Assembly: GCF_020707265.1 (NCBI RefSeq)
Contig: NZ_JAJFEQ010000003.1
Span: forward strand, 310,001 to 374,000
Direction: 5' to 3'
DNA from: Massilia sp. IC2-477
Lineage (GTDB): Bacteria; Pseudomonadota; Gammaproteobacteria; Burkholderiales; Burkholderiaceae_D
DNA length: 64,000 nucleotides
Shown: in pieces, positions 38,004-47,049 of the stretch
Numbering within the stretch: the stretch's first letter is position 1
Layout of the letters: each line of letters opens with the position of its first letter
Translations under genes and position numbers: made by a program
The notes under the pieces: generated by a model
Database searches by the model: none
Told to the model about the DNA's origin: nothing
The model's input: the letters and a program-made list of their open reading frames with translations, nothing else

Positions 38004-39767
38004 ATGGCAACGCTTGGCGACTTCCTGCTCGAGCGCCTGCACGGATGGGGCGTGCGGCGCGTTTTCGGCTATCCCGGCGACGGGATCAACGGCATCATGG
38101 CCGCCTTCGGACGCCAGCAGGCGGTCGAGTTCATCCAGACCCGGCACGAGGAAATGGCAGCCTTCATGGCCTGCGGCCACGCCAAGTTCTCGGGCGAGGT
38201 GGGCGTGTGCCTGGCCACCTCAGGTCCCGGCGCCATTCACCTGCTCAACGGCCTGTACGACGCCAAGCTCGACCACCAACCGGTGGTCGCCATCGTCGGC
38301 CAGCAAAAGCGCAGCGCCCTGGGCGCCAGCTACCAGCAGGAAGTCGACCTGGTCACGCTGTTCAAGGACGTGGCCGGCGAATACGTGCAGATAGCGAGCA
38401 CCCCGGAACAGTTGCGCCACCTGGTCGACCGCGCGCTGCGCATCGCCATCAGCGAGCGTTGCGTCACCTGCATCATCCTGCCCAACGACCTGCAGGAGCA
38501 GGACGCCGTACCGAGTCCGCCGCGCGAGCACGGCTATACCTACAGCGGCATCGGGGCCCCCGCAAGCGCGCCGGTGCCGCCCGAGGATGCCCTGCGGCAG
38601 GCCGCCGCGATCCTGAACGCCGGCCGCAGGGTGGCGATCCTGGCCGGCGCCGGCGCCCATGGCGCGCACGCGGAACTTCTCGAGGTCGCGGAACTGCTGG
38701 GCGCCGGCATCGCCAAGGCGCTGCTGGGCAAGGCCGTGGTGCCGGATGCCCCGCCTTTCGTCACCGGGTCGATCGGCATCATCGGCACCAGCGCCAGCAA
38801 CGACATGATGGAAGAGTGCGACACGCTGCTGATGGTCGGGTCGAGCTTTCCGTATGCCGAGTTCCTGCCGCCGGAAGGGCAGGCGCGCGGGGTGCAGGTC
38901 GACATCGACGGCCGCATGCTGAGCCTGCGCTATCCGATGGAAGCGAACCTGCTGGGCGATGCCAGGGCCACGCTGCGCGCCCTGATCCCGCTCCTCGAGC
39001 GCAAGCAGGAACGCAGCTGGCGCGAACGGATCGAGGCCAAGGTGGCTGACAGCCGCAGCCAGCTCGCGCAAAAGGCCATGGAGCCCGCCGAACCGATCAA
39101 CCCGCAGCGCGTGTTCACCGAGCTGTCGCCGCGCCTGCCGGACGATGTCATCCTGGCCGGCGATTCCGGTTCGGTGGCGGCCTGGTATGCGCTGCACCTG
39201 CAGCTGCGGCCCGGCATGCTGGCCTCGCTATCCGGTACGCTCGCCACCATGGGCTCGGCCGTGCCCTACGCGTTGGCCGCCAAGCTGGCCCACCCGGACC
39301 GCCCGGCGATCGCGCTGGCCGGCGACGGGGCGATGCAGATGAACGGCATCAACGGCCTGATGTCGATCGCCTGGCACCGCCAACGCTGGACCAATCCCAC
39401 CTTGATCGTACTGGTGCTGAACAACCGCGACCTGAACTTCGTGACCTGGGAACAGCGCGGCATGCAGGGCCAGCCCAAGTACGAGCCCTCCCAGCAACTG
39501 CCCGATTTTTCCTACGCGGACTACGCGCGCATGCTGGGCCTGGACGGCCTGCGGGTGGACGACCCGGACGCACTCGGGGCCGCGTGGGAGCGGGCGCTGG
39601 CCGCCGACAAGCCCTTCGTGCTGGAAGTGGTGGTGGATCCGAACATCCCGCCACTGCCGCCGCACATGGTCGACAAACAGCGGGAGCAGTACGACAAAGC
39701 CCAGGCGAAAGGCGATCCGGAAGCGGCGGACATGCAGCGCGGGGCGGATACGCAATCGGGATCTTGA
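38004..39767 (+). CDS. ThDP-dependent enzyme of the pyruvate oxidase/acetolactate synthase family
   Basis: 587 residues. The N-terminal ThDP domain has the activating Glu49 in TRHEEMAAF and the PGDGING loop. The central domain (about 200-340) is the FAD/nucleotide-type fold. The C-terminal ThDP domain has AGDGAMQMNGINGL...NN, the Mg-diphosphate motif. Among family members it most resembles PoxB-type pyruvate:quinone oxidoreductases and the uncharacterised 'thiamine pyrophosphate-requiring' group; the membrane-binding C-terminal helix of PoxB is not evident. Substrate pyruvate is plausible but not fixed. Confidence 0.82.
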   Translation: MATLGDFLLERLHGWGVRRVFGYPGDGINGIMAAFGRQQAVEFIQTRHEEMAAFMACGHAKFSGEVGVCLATSGPGAIHLLNGLYDAKLDHQPVVAIVGQQKRSALGASYQQEVDLVTLFKDVAGEYVQIASTPEQLRHLVDRALRIAISERCVTCIILPNDLQEQDAVPSPPREHGYTYSGIGAPASAPVPPEDALRQAAAILNAGRRVAILAGAGAHGAHAELLEVAELLGAGIAKALLGKAVVPDAPPFVTGSIGIIGTSASNDMMEECDTLLMVGSSFPYAEFLPPEGQARGVQVDIDGRMLSLRYPMEANLLGDARATLRALIPLLERKQERSWRERIEAKVADSRSQLAQKAMEPAEPINPQRVFTELSPRLPDDVILAGDSGSVAAWYALHLQLRPGMLASLSGTLATMGSAVPYALAAKLAHPDRPAIALAGDGAMQMNGINGLMSIAWHRQRWTNPTLIVLVLNNRDLNFVTWEQRGMQGQPKYEPSQQLPDFSYADYARMLGLDGLRVDDPDALGAAWERALAADKPFVLEVVVDPNIPPLPPHMVDKQREQYDKAQAKGDPEAADMQRGADTQSGS

Positions 39768-39917
39768 CCATCTGGTAAGAAAATCTGTTGTACCGTGTTT
39801 GTACCTTTGTAATCCGACTCTTACATACTCACAGCGCGGCTACCGATTTCGTGCAAATAGTTCAGTCTGGATAATGTTGTCTATCGTCCTACCAGACCAA
39901 CAACACGATCCGAGACC

Positions 39918-41369
39918 ATGAATTCGATGCTGTTAGCAGATGCCACCGCCTCTGCGGCCCGCCGCGCTCCCGCCACCCGTGAGCGCTCCAAGGCCTTGTA
40001 CTTCGCCCTGTACGACAACCCGGGCGCGCACGCGGACGAGGCGCGCGCCTATCTCGCCGACCAGATCGGCGCGGTCCAGGCGCTGCCCGCCGACCTGCCT
40101 TCCTCGCTGGCGGAACTCCCGGGCTGGGTCGAAGAGCGCACCGACGCCGTTGGCGCCGAGTACCGCGACTACCTCGCCGCCCGCAAGAACGGCGCGCCGC
40201 GCCGCTATTTCTCGTGCCGCGCGCACGCGCTGTACTTCATCAAGGCGGTGGCCGCGACCAAGCTGGTGGACGGCGCCTGGCTCTTTGGCCTGCTCAAGCA
40301 CTGGGACAACCCGGCCTACCATGAGCTGATCAAGACCTACCTGGAAGAGCTGGGCGAGGGCCTGCCCGACAAGAACCACGTCACGATCTACCGCAAGCTC
40401 TTGGCGACGCACGGCGTTGAGGGCTGGGAGAACCTGGACGACGAGCACTTCGTGCAGGGTGCGATCCAGCTCGCGCTGGGCCACAACGTCGAGCACTTCC
40501 TGCCCGAAGTTATTGGCTACAACCTGGGCTACGAGCAGCTGCCGCTGCACCTGCTCATCACCTCGTATGAGCTGAATGAATTCGGCATCGATCCGTACTA
40601 CTTCACGCTGCACGTCACCGTGGACAACGCCGCCAGCGGCCACGCCCAGAAGGCGGTGCAGGCCCTGAAGAACCTGATGCCGCGCGTGGGCGACCGCGAC
40701 GCCTTCTACCGCCGCGTGATGGACGGCTACCGCCTGAACGACATCGGCGCCAGCACCACCTCCAGCATCGCCGAATTCGACCTGCAGGGTGAACTGGTGA
40801 GCATCCTCGCCGCCAAGAGCAGCGTGGGCAAGAACATGCACTCGGATTACTGCCGCGTGGCCGGCCGCTCGGTCAACGACTGGCTGGGCGACCCGGCCAA
40901 GATTCCCGACTTCCTGGCGGCGCTGGAGAAGGCCGGCTGGATCAAGCGCGGCGAGGCCGTCGAGCACAGCCGCTTCTGGGGCCTGGTGCACGGCGAGAAG
41001 GCCGAGATGTTCGGCGTGTTCAGCGCCTACGAGCAGCAGGTGCTGCGCGACTGGATCACCAGCAAGCCTGAGGGTGGACGTGTGGAAGGCCCGCGCGCGC
41101 TGACCTGGCGCGCCCGCCAGCGCACCCTCGACAACCTGGGCCAGCAGCAGGACCGCAGCGAGCATTTCCCGGAACGCGGCCTGATTCGCCGCCACCCGCG
41201 CCTGGAAGCGCCGGACAACGAACTCCGGCTGCTCGAAGAACAGGTCGCCGCCGCGCCGGGCAAGCAGCAGGCGATGGAATTGCTGGGTGGCCTGATGTCG
41301 CCCGAGATCCACCATACGGCGGTGGGCCTGATGGCCACCCGCATGTACACCCGGCTGTTCGACGCCTGA
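39918..41369 (+). CDS. haem-oxygenase-like (HDO-type) iron protein beside cyanophycin synthetase
   Basis: 483 residues, no signal or membrane segment. Residues about 95-330 look like a haem-oxygenase-fold 'iron-containing redox enzyme'. The EELGEG...H pattern (Glu143/Glu144, His154) and the late-helix HVTVDNAASGH pattern (His232, Asp236, His242) match the ligand layout of di-iron HDO enzymes. Further candidate ligands are Asp118, Glu192 and Glu206. About 130 C-terminal residues (350-483) are helical and not recognised. A GATAAT -10-like box lies at 39870-39875. The cyanophycin synthetase gene starts 85 bp downstream in the same direction. Function unknown; known HDO enzymes oxidise amino acids or fatty acids. 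Confidence 0.65.
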   Translation: MNSMLLADATASAARRAPATRERSKALYFALYDNPGAHADEARAYLADQIGAVQALPADLPSSLAELPGWVEERTDAVGAEYRDYLAARKNGAPRRYFSCRAHALYFIKAVAATKLVDGAWLFGLLKHWDNPAYHELIKTYLEELGEGLPDKNHVTIYRKLLATHGVEGWENLDDEHFVQGAIQLALGHNVEHFLPEVIGYNLGYEQLPLHLLITSYELNEFGIDPYYFTLHVTVDNAASGHAQKAVQALKNLMPRVGDRDAFYRRVMDGYRLNDIGASTTSSIAEFDLQGELVSILAAKSSVGKNMHSDYCRVAGRSVNDWLGDPAKIPDFLAALEKAGWIKRGEAVEHSRFWGLVHGEKAEMFGVFSAYEQQVLRDWITSKPEGGRVEGPRALTWRARQRTLDNLGQQQDRSEHFPERGLIRRHPRLEAPDNELRLLEEQVAAAPGKQQAMELLGGLMSPEIHHTAVGLMATRMYTRLFDA

Positions 41370-41454
41370 TCGCCGGCGTGTTGGGTGCACCAGTTTTCCC
41401 GCGCACCGGGCAGCCGCCCGGTGCGCACATCATTATTATTACAAGGATCTATTC

Positions 41455-44085
41455 GTGCAAATCCTGGAACAACGCTTCTTGCGCGGACCAAACGTCCACG
41501 CCGATTCCCCCTGCCTGCTGAGCGTCATCGATCTGCAGGAGCTGTACGGCATCTCCTCGAAAGACATCCCCGGTTTCAATGAGGCGCTCTTGAATGCGCT
41601 GCCATCGCTGGCCGGCCAGCTGCTGCCGATCGGCCAGCGCGGCGGCTTCGCCCAGCGCCTGCGCGAAGGCACCTACCTGGGCCGCGTGGTCGAACAGGTC
41701 ACGCTCGACCTGCAGACGCAGGCCGGCGCCCCCGCCAGCTACGGGCGCACGCGCCCGGTCGCGGGCCGTCCCGGCGTGTTCCGTATCGTGTGCGCTTACC
41801 AGTCCGAAAAACTGGTGCAGCCTGCCTTCCAGCTGGCCGTTGACCTGGTGACGAGCCTGGGCAATGAAGAGGAGTTCGACCTGGCGCCGCGCCTGGACGA
41901 GCTGCGCGATATCGTGGCGCGCCACGCCATCGGCACCAGCACTGCGGCGGTGCTGGCGGCGGCGCACGAGCGCGGCATTCCGACCCAGCGCATCACCGAG
42001 GACGCCAACCTGTTCCTGCTGGGCTGGGGCGCGAAGCAGAAGCGCCTGCAGGCCACCACCACCGGCGACACCAGCTTCATCGCGGTGAAGATCGCCAGCG
42101 ACAAGCAGCTGACCAAGACCCTGCTCAAGGAAGCTGGCGTGCCGGTGCCAGAAGGCTCGGTGGTGACCAGCGTCGACGAGGCGCAGCGGGCAGCCGCGCG
42201 CATGAAGGCGCCGGTCACGCTGAAACCGCTTGACGGCAACCAGGGCAAGGGCGTCACCGTCGACTGCCGCGATGCCGAACAGGTGGCGCGCGCTTTTGAC
42301 TTCGCGCGCCAGTACGGACGCCGCATCATCGTCGAGCGCTTCGTCGAAGGTCGCGACTACCGCGTGCTGGTCGCAGGCGGCAAGGTCGCCGCCGCTTCCT
42401 ACCGCCGCCCGGCCCACGTGGTGGGCGATGGCTTGTCGACCATCCGTGAACTGGTCGAGCGCGAGAACGAGAATCCGGCGCGCGGCGCCGGCCACACCAA
42501 CATCCTCACCAAGATCTCGCTCGACGACCACGCCGCCGACATGCTGCGCAAGCAGGGCCATGACTTCGACAGCGTGCTGCCCGCGGGCGTCCCCGCCGAA
42601 CTGCGCGGCAACGCCAACCTGTCCACCGGCGGCACCGCCGAGGATGTGACCGACCTGCTGCCGGAATCGACCCGCCTGCTGTGCGTGCGCGCGGCTGCCA
42701 AGATCGGGCTGGACGTGGCCGGCATCGACATCGTCTGCCGCGACATCGCGATGCCGCTCGACGCCCAGCGCGGCGCCGTCATCGAAGTCAATGCGGCGCC
42801 CGGCATCCGCATGCACCAGTACCCGAGCAGCGGCGAGCCGCGCGACGCCGGCGACGCCATCGTGCAGGGCCTGATGGGCGAGTCGGATGGCCGCATCCCG
42901 ACGGTGGCCATCACCGGCACCAACGGCAAGACCACCACCACGCTGCTGGTGGGGCACACGGTGCGCATGGCGGGCAAGGTGGCGGGCGTGACCACCACCG
43001 AAGGCGTCTTCATCGACGGCAAGCAGGTGACCAAGGGCGACTGCACCGGCTACTGGTCGGCGCGCACCGTGCTCGGTTCGCCCGACGTCGAATTCGCGGT
43101 GCTGGAAACGGCGCGCGGCGGCATCCTCAAGCGCGGCCTGGCCTTCGACCGTTGCGACGTCGGGGTGGTGCTCAACATCGCAGCCGATCACTTGGGCCTG
43201 GACGGTGTCGATACGGTGGAAGACCTGGCGCAGGTGAAGGCCGTGGTCGCGACCTCGGCCTCGAAGGCCGTGGTGCTCAATGCCGAGGACCCGCTGTGCG
43301 TCGCGATGGGCCGGCGCGCCAAGCCGGAAGCGGAGATCGTGTACTTCTCGATGGACGCGGAAAACCCGGTCTTCCTGCAGCACCTGGAAGACGGCGGCCG
43401 CGGCGTCTACCTGCAGGACAATGCCGTCGTGGTCGCAGACGGCAACCTGCACCAGGAGCTGGTGCGGGTCGAGAGCATGCCGGTCGCCTTCGGTGGCCGT
43501 GCGCGCTTCAACATCGCCAACAGCCTGGCCGCGGCGGCGGCCCTGATGGCGTCCGGCTTCACCAACCTGCAGATCGCCACCGGCCTGTCCACCTTCGTGT
43601 CGAACGGTCGCACCAATCCGCTGCGCACCAACATGTTCGACATCCGCGGCGTGACCGTGATCGTCGACTACGCGCATAACCCGGCCGCCTACAAGGCGAT
43701 GGCCGAGATGGCGCGCGCGCTGCTGCCGGGCCAGCTGGTGGGCGTGGTGACGGCGCCGGGCGACCGCCGCGACGAAGACCTGCGCGACGTCGGCCGCGTG
43801 TGCGGCGAGCGCTTCGACGAACTGGTGGTGTACGAGTCCCAGAGCCGCGGCCGCGCCGTGGGCGAGGCGGTGGACCTGATCCTGGACGGGGCGGAAGAAA
43901 CCGGCGGCATCAGCGACACGCTGCACCGCGTGATCGAAGTGGGCGAGGCGATTCGCCATGGCCTGAGCCTGTGCCGTCCGGGCGACGTGATGGTGTTCGC
44001 CTGCGGCTCCTCGCTGCAGGTCTTCGTCGATGCGCTGCGCGTGAACGATCCGGAGAGTGCCGACCTGGTGGCGTCGCAGGTCTGA
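41455..44085 (+). CDS. cphA: cyanophycin synthetase, first paralogue
   Basis: 876 residues, starting with GTG at 41455 after ACAAGGA. It has an N-terminal CphA-specific domain (about 1-165), an ATP-grasp domain (about 210-480, LKPLDGNQGKGVT and EVNAAPGIRMHQYP) and a Mur-ligase-like domain with the P-loop GTNGKTTTT (Lys492) and DYAHNPAAY. CphA extends a poly-Asp chain and attaches Arg side chains by isopeptide bonds, using ATP. It is on the opposite strand to a second synthetase at 49185-51776. Which, if either, uses Asp-Arg dipeptides (CphA2-like) cannot be told from length alone. A strong terminator follows. Confidence 0.92.
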   Translation: MQILEQRFLRGPNVHADSPCLLSVIDLQELYGISSKDIPGFNEALLNALPSLAGQLLPIGQRGGFAQRLREGTYLGRVVEQVTLDLQTQAGAPASYGRTRPVAGRPGVFRIVCAYQSEKLVQPAFQLAVDLVTSLGNEEEFDLAPRLDELRDIVARHAIGTSTAAVLAAAHERGIPTQRITEDANLFLLGWGAKQKRLQATTTGDTSFIAVKIASDKQLTKTLLKEAGVPVPEGSVVTSVDEAQRAAARMKAPVTLKPLDGNQGKGVTVDCRDAEQVARAFDFARQYGRRIIVERFVEGRDYRVLVAGGKVAAASYRRPAHVVGDGLSTIRELVERENENPARGAGHTNILTKISLDDHAADMLRKQGHDFDSVLPAGVPAELRGNANLSTGGTAEDVTDLLPESTRLLCVRAAAKIGLDVAGIDIVCRDIAMPLDAQRGAVIEVNAAPGIRMHQYPSSGEPRDAGDAIVQGLMGESDGRIPTVAITGTNGKTTTTLLVGHTVRMAGKVAGVTTTEGVFIDGKQVTKGDCTGYWSARTVLGSPDVEFAVLETARGGILKRGLAFDRCDVGVVLNIAADHLGLDGVDTVEDLAQVKAVVATSASKAVVLNAEDPLCVAMGRRAKPEAEIVYFSMDAENPVFLQHLEDGGRGVYLQDNAVVVADGNLHQELVRVESMPVAFGGRARFNIANSLAAAAALMASGFTNLQIATGLSTFVSNGRTNPLRTNMFDIRGVTVIVDYAHNPAAYKAMAEMARALLPGQLVGVVTAPGDRRDEDLRDVGRVCGERFDELVVYESQSRGRAVGEAVDLILDGAEETGGISDTLHRVIEVGEAIRHGLSLCRPGDVMVFACGSSLQVFVDALRVNDPESADLVASQV

Positions 44086-44111
44086 AGCGCCGGCCTTGAC
44101 GACGCAAAGCG

Positions 44112-44144
44112 AAACGGACTCACTAGCAAGGTGAGTCCGTTTTT
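44112..44144 (+). terminator. terminator of cphA
   Basis: AAACGGACTCAC / GTGAGTCCGTTT (12-bp stem, 7-nt loop TAGCAAG) ends in a T-run, 26 bp after the stop. Confidence 0.92.
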
Positions 44145-44248
44145 CATTTCAGGCGTCAGGCATAAGCGCTTTGCTGCATGTTGACATGGCTAGCCGGGTT
44201 TGCAACACTCGACCCGTTGTCTTTCTAGCTAACAATATGGAGAAGCCC

Positions 44249-46174
44249 ATGCGTCTGGTCCGTTCCGTCGTCCACCTGTCCGCGCTCGCCCTATGCGTGC
44301 ACGCCGCCTTCGCCCCAGCCCACGCCGCGACCACCGCGCCGGCGGCCAAGGTCCAGAAGGCCCAGAAAACGCCCAAGCGCTACACGATCGAGCAGTTCAT
44401 GGCGACGACTTCGGTCACCGGCGCCTCCTTCAGCAAGGACGAGAAGAACATCCTCTTCAGCAGCAACGCCTCGGGCATCTTCAATGTCTACACGATGCCC
44501 GTCGGCGGCGGCAAGCAGGTAGCACTGACCCGCTCGACCACCGACAGCACCTATGCCATCGGCTACTTCTACAACGACGACCGCGTCCTGTTCACGCGCG
44601 ACAGCGGCGGCAACGAGCGCAACCACGTCTTCGTGCGCGAACTCGACGGCAAGGAAACCGACCTGACCCCGGGCGACAAGCACCGCGCGATGTTCGCCGG
44701 CTGGCGCCCCGATGGCAGCGGCTTCTATGTGCTGACCAACGAGCGCGATCCGAAGTTCTTCGACCTTTACCTGTATGACGCAAAAGACTACAAGCGCAGC
44801 GTCGTGTACCAGAACGAGAGCGGCATGAACGTCTCGAGCATCAGCCGCGACGGCAAGTGGCTGGCCTTCGACAAGCCCAACACCACGGCCGACAGCGACG
44901 TCTACCTGTATAACGTCGCCACGCGCGAGATGAAACACATCACGCCGCACAAGGGCACCGCCAGCTACTCGGCCTCGACCTTCGATCCGGAATCGAAGCG
45001 CCTGCTGTTCACCACCAACGACGGCGGCGAATTCAATCGCATCGCCAGCTACGACCTCGCCAGCGGCCAGGTCAGCGAGGTCGAGAAGGCCGACTGGGAC
45101 CTGCTGGGCGCGAGCTATTCGCGCAACGGACAGCACCGGGTGAGCGTGGTCAACCGTGACGGCAGCATCGATGTGCGCGTCGTCGACTTGGCGGGCAAGC
45201 CGGTGGCGATGCCCAGGCTGCCGGGCGGCGAGCTCCGCCAGACCACCTTCTCGCCGAGCGGCCGCCTGGTCGCGTTCTATCTCAACGGCGACCGCTCGCC
45301 TAGCAACCTGTACGTGCACGACTTTGGCAGCAGGAAGACCACCCAGCTGACCCAGAGCCTGAACAAGGAAATCGATCCGAACGACCTGGTCGAGGCCGAG
45401 GTGGTGCGCTTCCGCTCCTTTGACGGCATGGTGATTCCGTCGATCTACTACAAGCCAAAGGGCGCCTCCGCCACCAGCAAGGTGCCCGCCATCGTCTACG
45501 TGCACGGCGGCCCGGGCGGCCAGACCACGCGCGGCTACAGCGCCCAGATCCAGTACCTGGTGAACCACGGCTATGCGGTATTGGGCATCAATAACCGCGG
45601 CAGCTCGGGCTACGGCAAGACCTTCTTCACCGCCGACGACCGCAAGCATGGCCGCGAGCCGCTGTGGGATTGTGTCGAGGCCAAGACCTGGCTCGCCAGC
45701 CTCGGTTACATCGATCCGGAACGCGTGGCGATCATGGGCGGCAGCTATGGCGGCTACATGACGCTGGCGGCGATGGCCTTCCGGCCGGAAGCCTTCAAGG
45801 TCGGCATCGACATCTTCGGCGTGAGCAACTGGGTGCGCACCCTGGAGAGCATTCCGCCCTACTGGGAAGCGCAGCGCAAGGCGCTGTACGACGAGATCGG
45901 CGACCCGGTGAAGGACAAGGAATTCCTGGTCGCGACCTCACCGCTGTTCCACGCGGCGAACATCCGCAAGCCGCTGATGGTCATCCAGGGGGCGAACGAC
46001 CCGCGCGTGATCAAGCCCGAGAGCGACGAGATCGTCGAAGGCGTGCGCAAGAACGGGGTGGAGGTCGAGTACATCGTGTTCCCGGACGAGGGACACGGCT
46101 TCTCCAAGAAGAAGAACCAGATCGAGGCCAGCGCCAGGATCCTGGCCTTCCTCGACAAGCACCTGAAGAAGTGA
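44249..46174 (+). CDS. secreted S9 family peptidase (dipeptidyl/acylaminoacyl peptidase type)
   Basis: 641 residues from the ATG at 44249 (GGAG 7 nt upstream); an ATG 12 bp earlier is possible. The signal peptide ends near AHA (about residue 26). A beta-propeller region (about 40-370) is followed by the alpha/beta-hydrolase domain with Ser499 in GGSYGGY, Asp in ANDPRV and His in DEGHGF. S9 enzymes cleave short peptides. Its position between the cyanophycin synthetases invites a role in peptide use, but that is inference. Confidence 0.88.
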   Translation: MRLVRSVVHLSALALCVHAAFAPAHAATTAPAAKVQKAQKTPKRYTIEQFMATTSVTGASFSKDEKNILFSSNASGIFNVYTMPVGGGKQVALTRSTTDSTYAIGYFYNDDRVLFTRDSGGNERNHVFVRELDGKETDLTPGDKHRAMFAGWRPDGSGFYVLTNERDPKFFDLYLYDAKDYKRSVVYQNESGMNVSSISRDGKWLAFDKPNTTADSDVYLYNVATREMKHITPHKGTASYSASTFDPESKRLLFTTNDGGEFNRIASYDLASGQVSEVEKADWDLLGASYSRNGQHRVSVVNRDGSIDVRVVDLAGKPVAMPRLPGGELRQTTFSPSGRLVAFYLNGDRSPSNLYVHDFGSRKTTQLTQSLNKEIDPNDLVEAEVVRFRSFDGMVIPSIYYKPKGASATSKVPAIVYVHGGPGGQTTRGYSAQIQYLVNHGYAVLGINNRGSSGYGKTFFTADDRKHGREPLWDCVEAKTWLASLGYIDPERVAIMGGSYGGYMTLAAMAFRPEAFKVGIDIFGVSNWVRTLESIPPYWEAQRKALYDEIGDPVKDKEFLVATSPLFHAANIRKPLMVIQGANDPRVIKPESDEIVEGVRKNGVEVEYIVFPDEGHGFSKKKNQIEASARILAFLDKHLKK

Positions 46175-46203
46175 GGATGTGAGCGCGTAAGACAGGCGGC
46201 CCG

Positions 46204-46227
46204 CGGGCTAATGCCAGTCAGTTAGCC
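46204..46227 (+). repeat. direct repeat CGGGCTAATGCC..TCAGTTA, copy 1
   Basis: CGGGCTAATGCCAGTCAGTTAGCC precedes the 46.2-kb REPIN. A near-identical copy at 48971-48994 precedes the 49.0-kb REPIN. Confidence 0.6.
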
Positions 46228-46231
46228 AATT

Positions 46232-46335
46232 GTAGGGTGGGCGGGTTTCCCGCCCACGCGGTGATGGTTGCGATATAAACAGCCGCACGAGCTTCAGTAC
46301 TAGTCCATTGGACTATATTCCCCCGCCCACCCTAC
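46232..46335. repeat. REPIN, GTAGGGTGGGCGG family
   Basis: The left REP (GTAGGGTGGGCGGG..CCCGCCCACGCGGTGA) and the right end (CCCGCCCACCCTAC) enclose a spacer that contains AGTCCATTGGACT, a palindrome also found in the 49.0-kb copy. Confidence 0.8.
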
Positions 46336-46395
46336 GGATGAGCCGCAGCTTCAAGTGACCGGCATGAGCCCGCGGGCCGCCTGTTTATTTGAGGA

Positions 46396-46896
46396 TCAGA
46401 ACAGGAACTGCAGCGCCAGGGTCCAGACGTTGGGCTTGAGCGCGCTCGGCTTCTCGCGCGGCAGGCGCTCGACTTCGAGCGTGACGGCAGCGTTCGGGCT
46501 GATCGAATACTGCAGGCCGAAGGCGCCATAAGCGCCGGTGTCGTTTTTCTTGCCGAGCGGAGTCGGAGCGGCCGGCAGCGGCTGGCGGCGGGTTTGTCCC
46601 ACCCCGACCTTGCCGTAGGCGGAGAGCTTCTCGCTCAAGGGTAGGCTGGGCTTGACAGCGATGTACATGCCGTAGCCGTTCTTCAGGTCCACGGCGCCGG
46701 CTTCGAGGGCCAGCTGCGGCTTGATCTGGTAGCCAGTGAAGACTTTCGGGCTGGCCTTGGTCGCAGCGCCGACGTAGTCGACGCTGGACACGCCCACGCC
46801 CACATACGATTGTGGGGCGGTGCGCACCGGCTCGGCCGCATGGACGGCGCCGGCGGCGATGAAGCCTGCGAAGAGAACGGCCAACACTTTCTGCAT
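46396..46896 (-). CDS. small outer-membrane beta-barrel protein
   Basis: 166 residues from the ATG at 46894-46896. A signal peptide (MQKVLAVLFAGFIAAGAVHA) is followed by amphipathic beta strands with alternating hydrophobic residues, and the protein ends in Phe (LALQFLF), the usual outer-membrane insertion signal. Size suits an eight-stranded OmpA/OmpW/PagL-like barrel. Function unknown. It sits inside the cyanophycin region between a REPIN-bearing terminator and the IS607-type element; its upstream gap (46897-47095) is AT-rich. Confidence 0.72.
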   Translation of the reverse strand: MQKVLAVLFAGFIAAGAVHAAEPVRTAPQSYVGVGVSSVDYVGAATKASPKVFTGYQIKPQLALEAGAVDLKNGYGMYIAVKPSLPLSEKLSAYGKVGVGQTRRQPLPAAPTPLGKKNDTGAYGAFGLQYSISPNAAVTLEVERLPREKPSALKPNVWTLALQFLF

Positions 46897-47049
46897 ACCT
46901 TGTCCTTCCGAATTCGGGCCGGTGCGCTGTCGTGAGGAGCGGGCCGGTTTATGGATGAGCAAGGTAACAGTTGTGGGTCAGCATTAAAATAGCAATTTGT
47001 AACGAAATGCAAAAGTTTCGCTGATAACCCAACAACATCAGCCCTGTTT

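Larger units (their letters stand above)
46192..46384 (+). terminator. 18-bp inverted repeat enclosing a REPIN, after the S9 peptidase gene
   Basis: ACAGGCGGCCCGCGGGCT (46192-46209) and its exact inverse (46367-46384) flank 157 bp; a TTTATTT tail follows. It looks like a terminator stem with a REPIN (46232-46335) in its loop. It would end the rightward peptidase transcript and lies 11 bp from the stop of the leftward barrel gene. Confidence 0.6.

Noticed and set aside
41449..43959. 836-codon open frame antisense to cphA
   Set aside because: A shadow of the third-codon GC bias of cphA; repetitive His/Gln/Val/Asp composition, no fold or motif.
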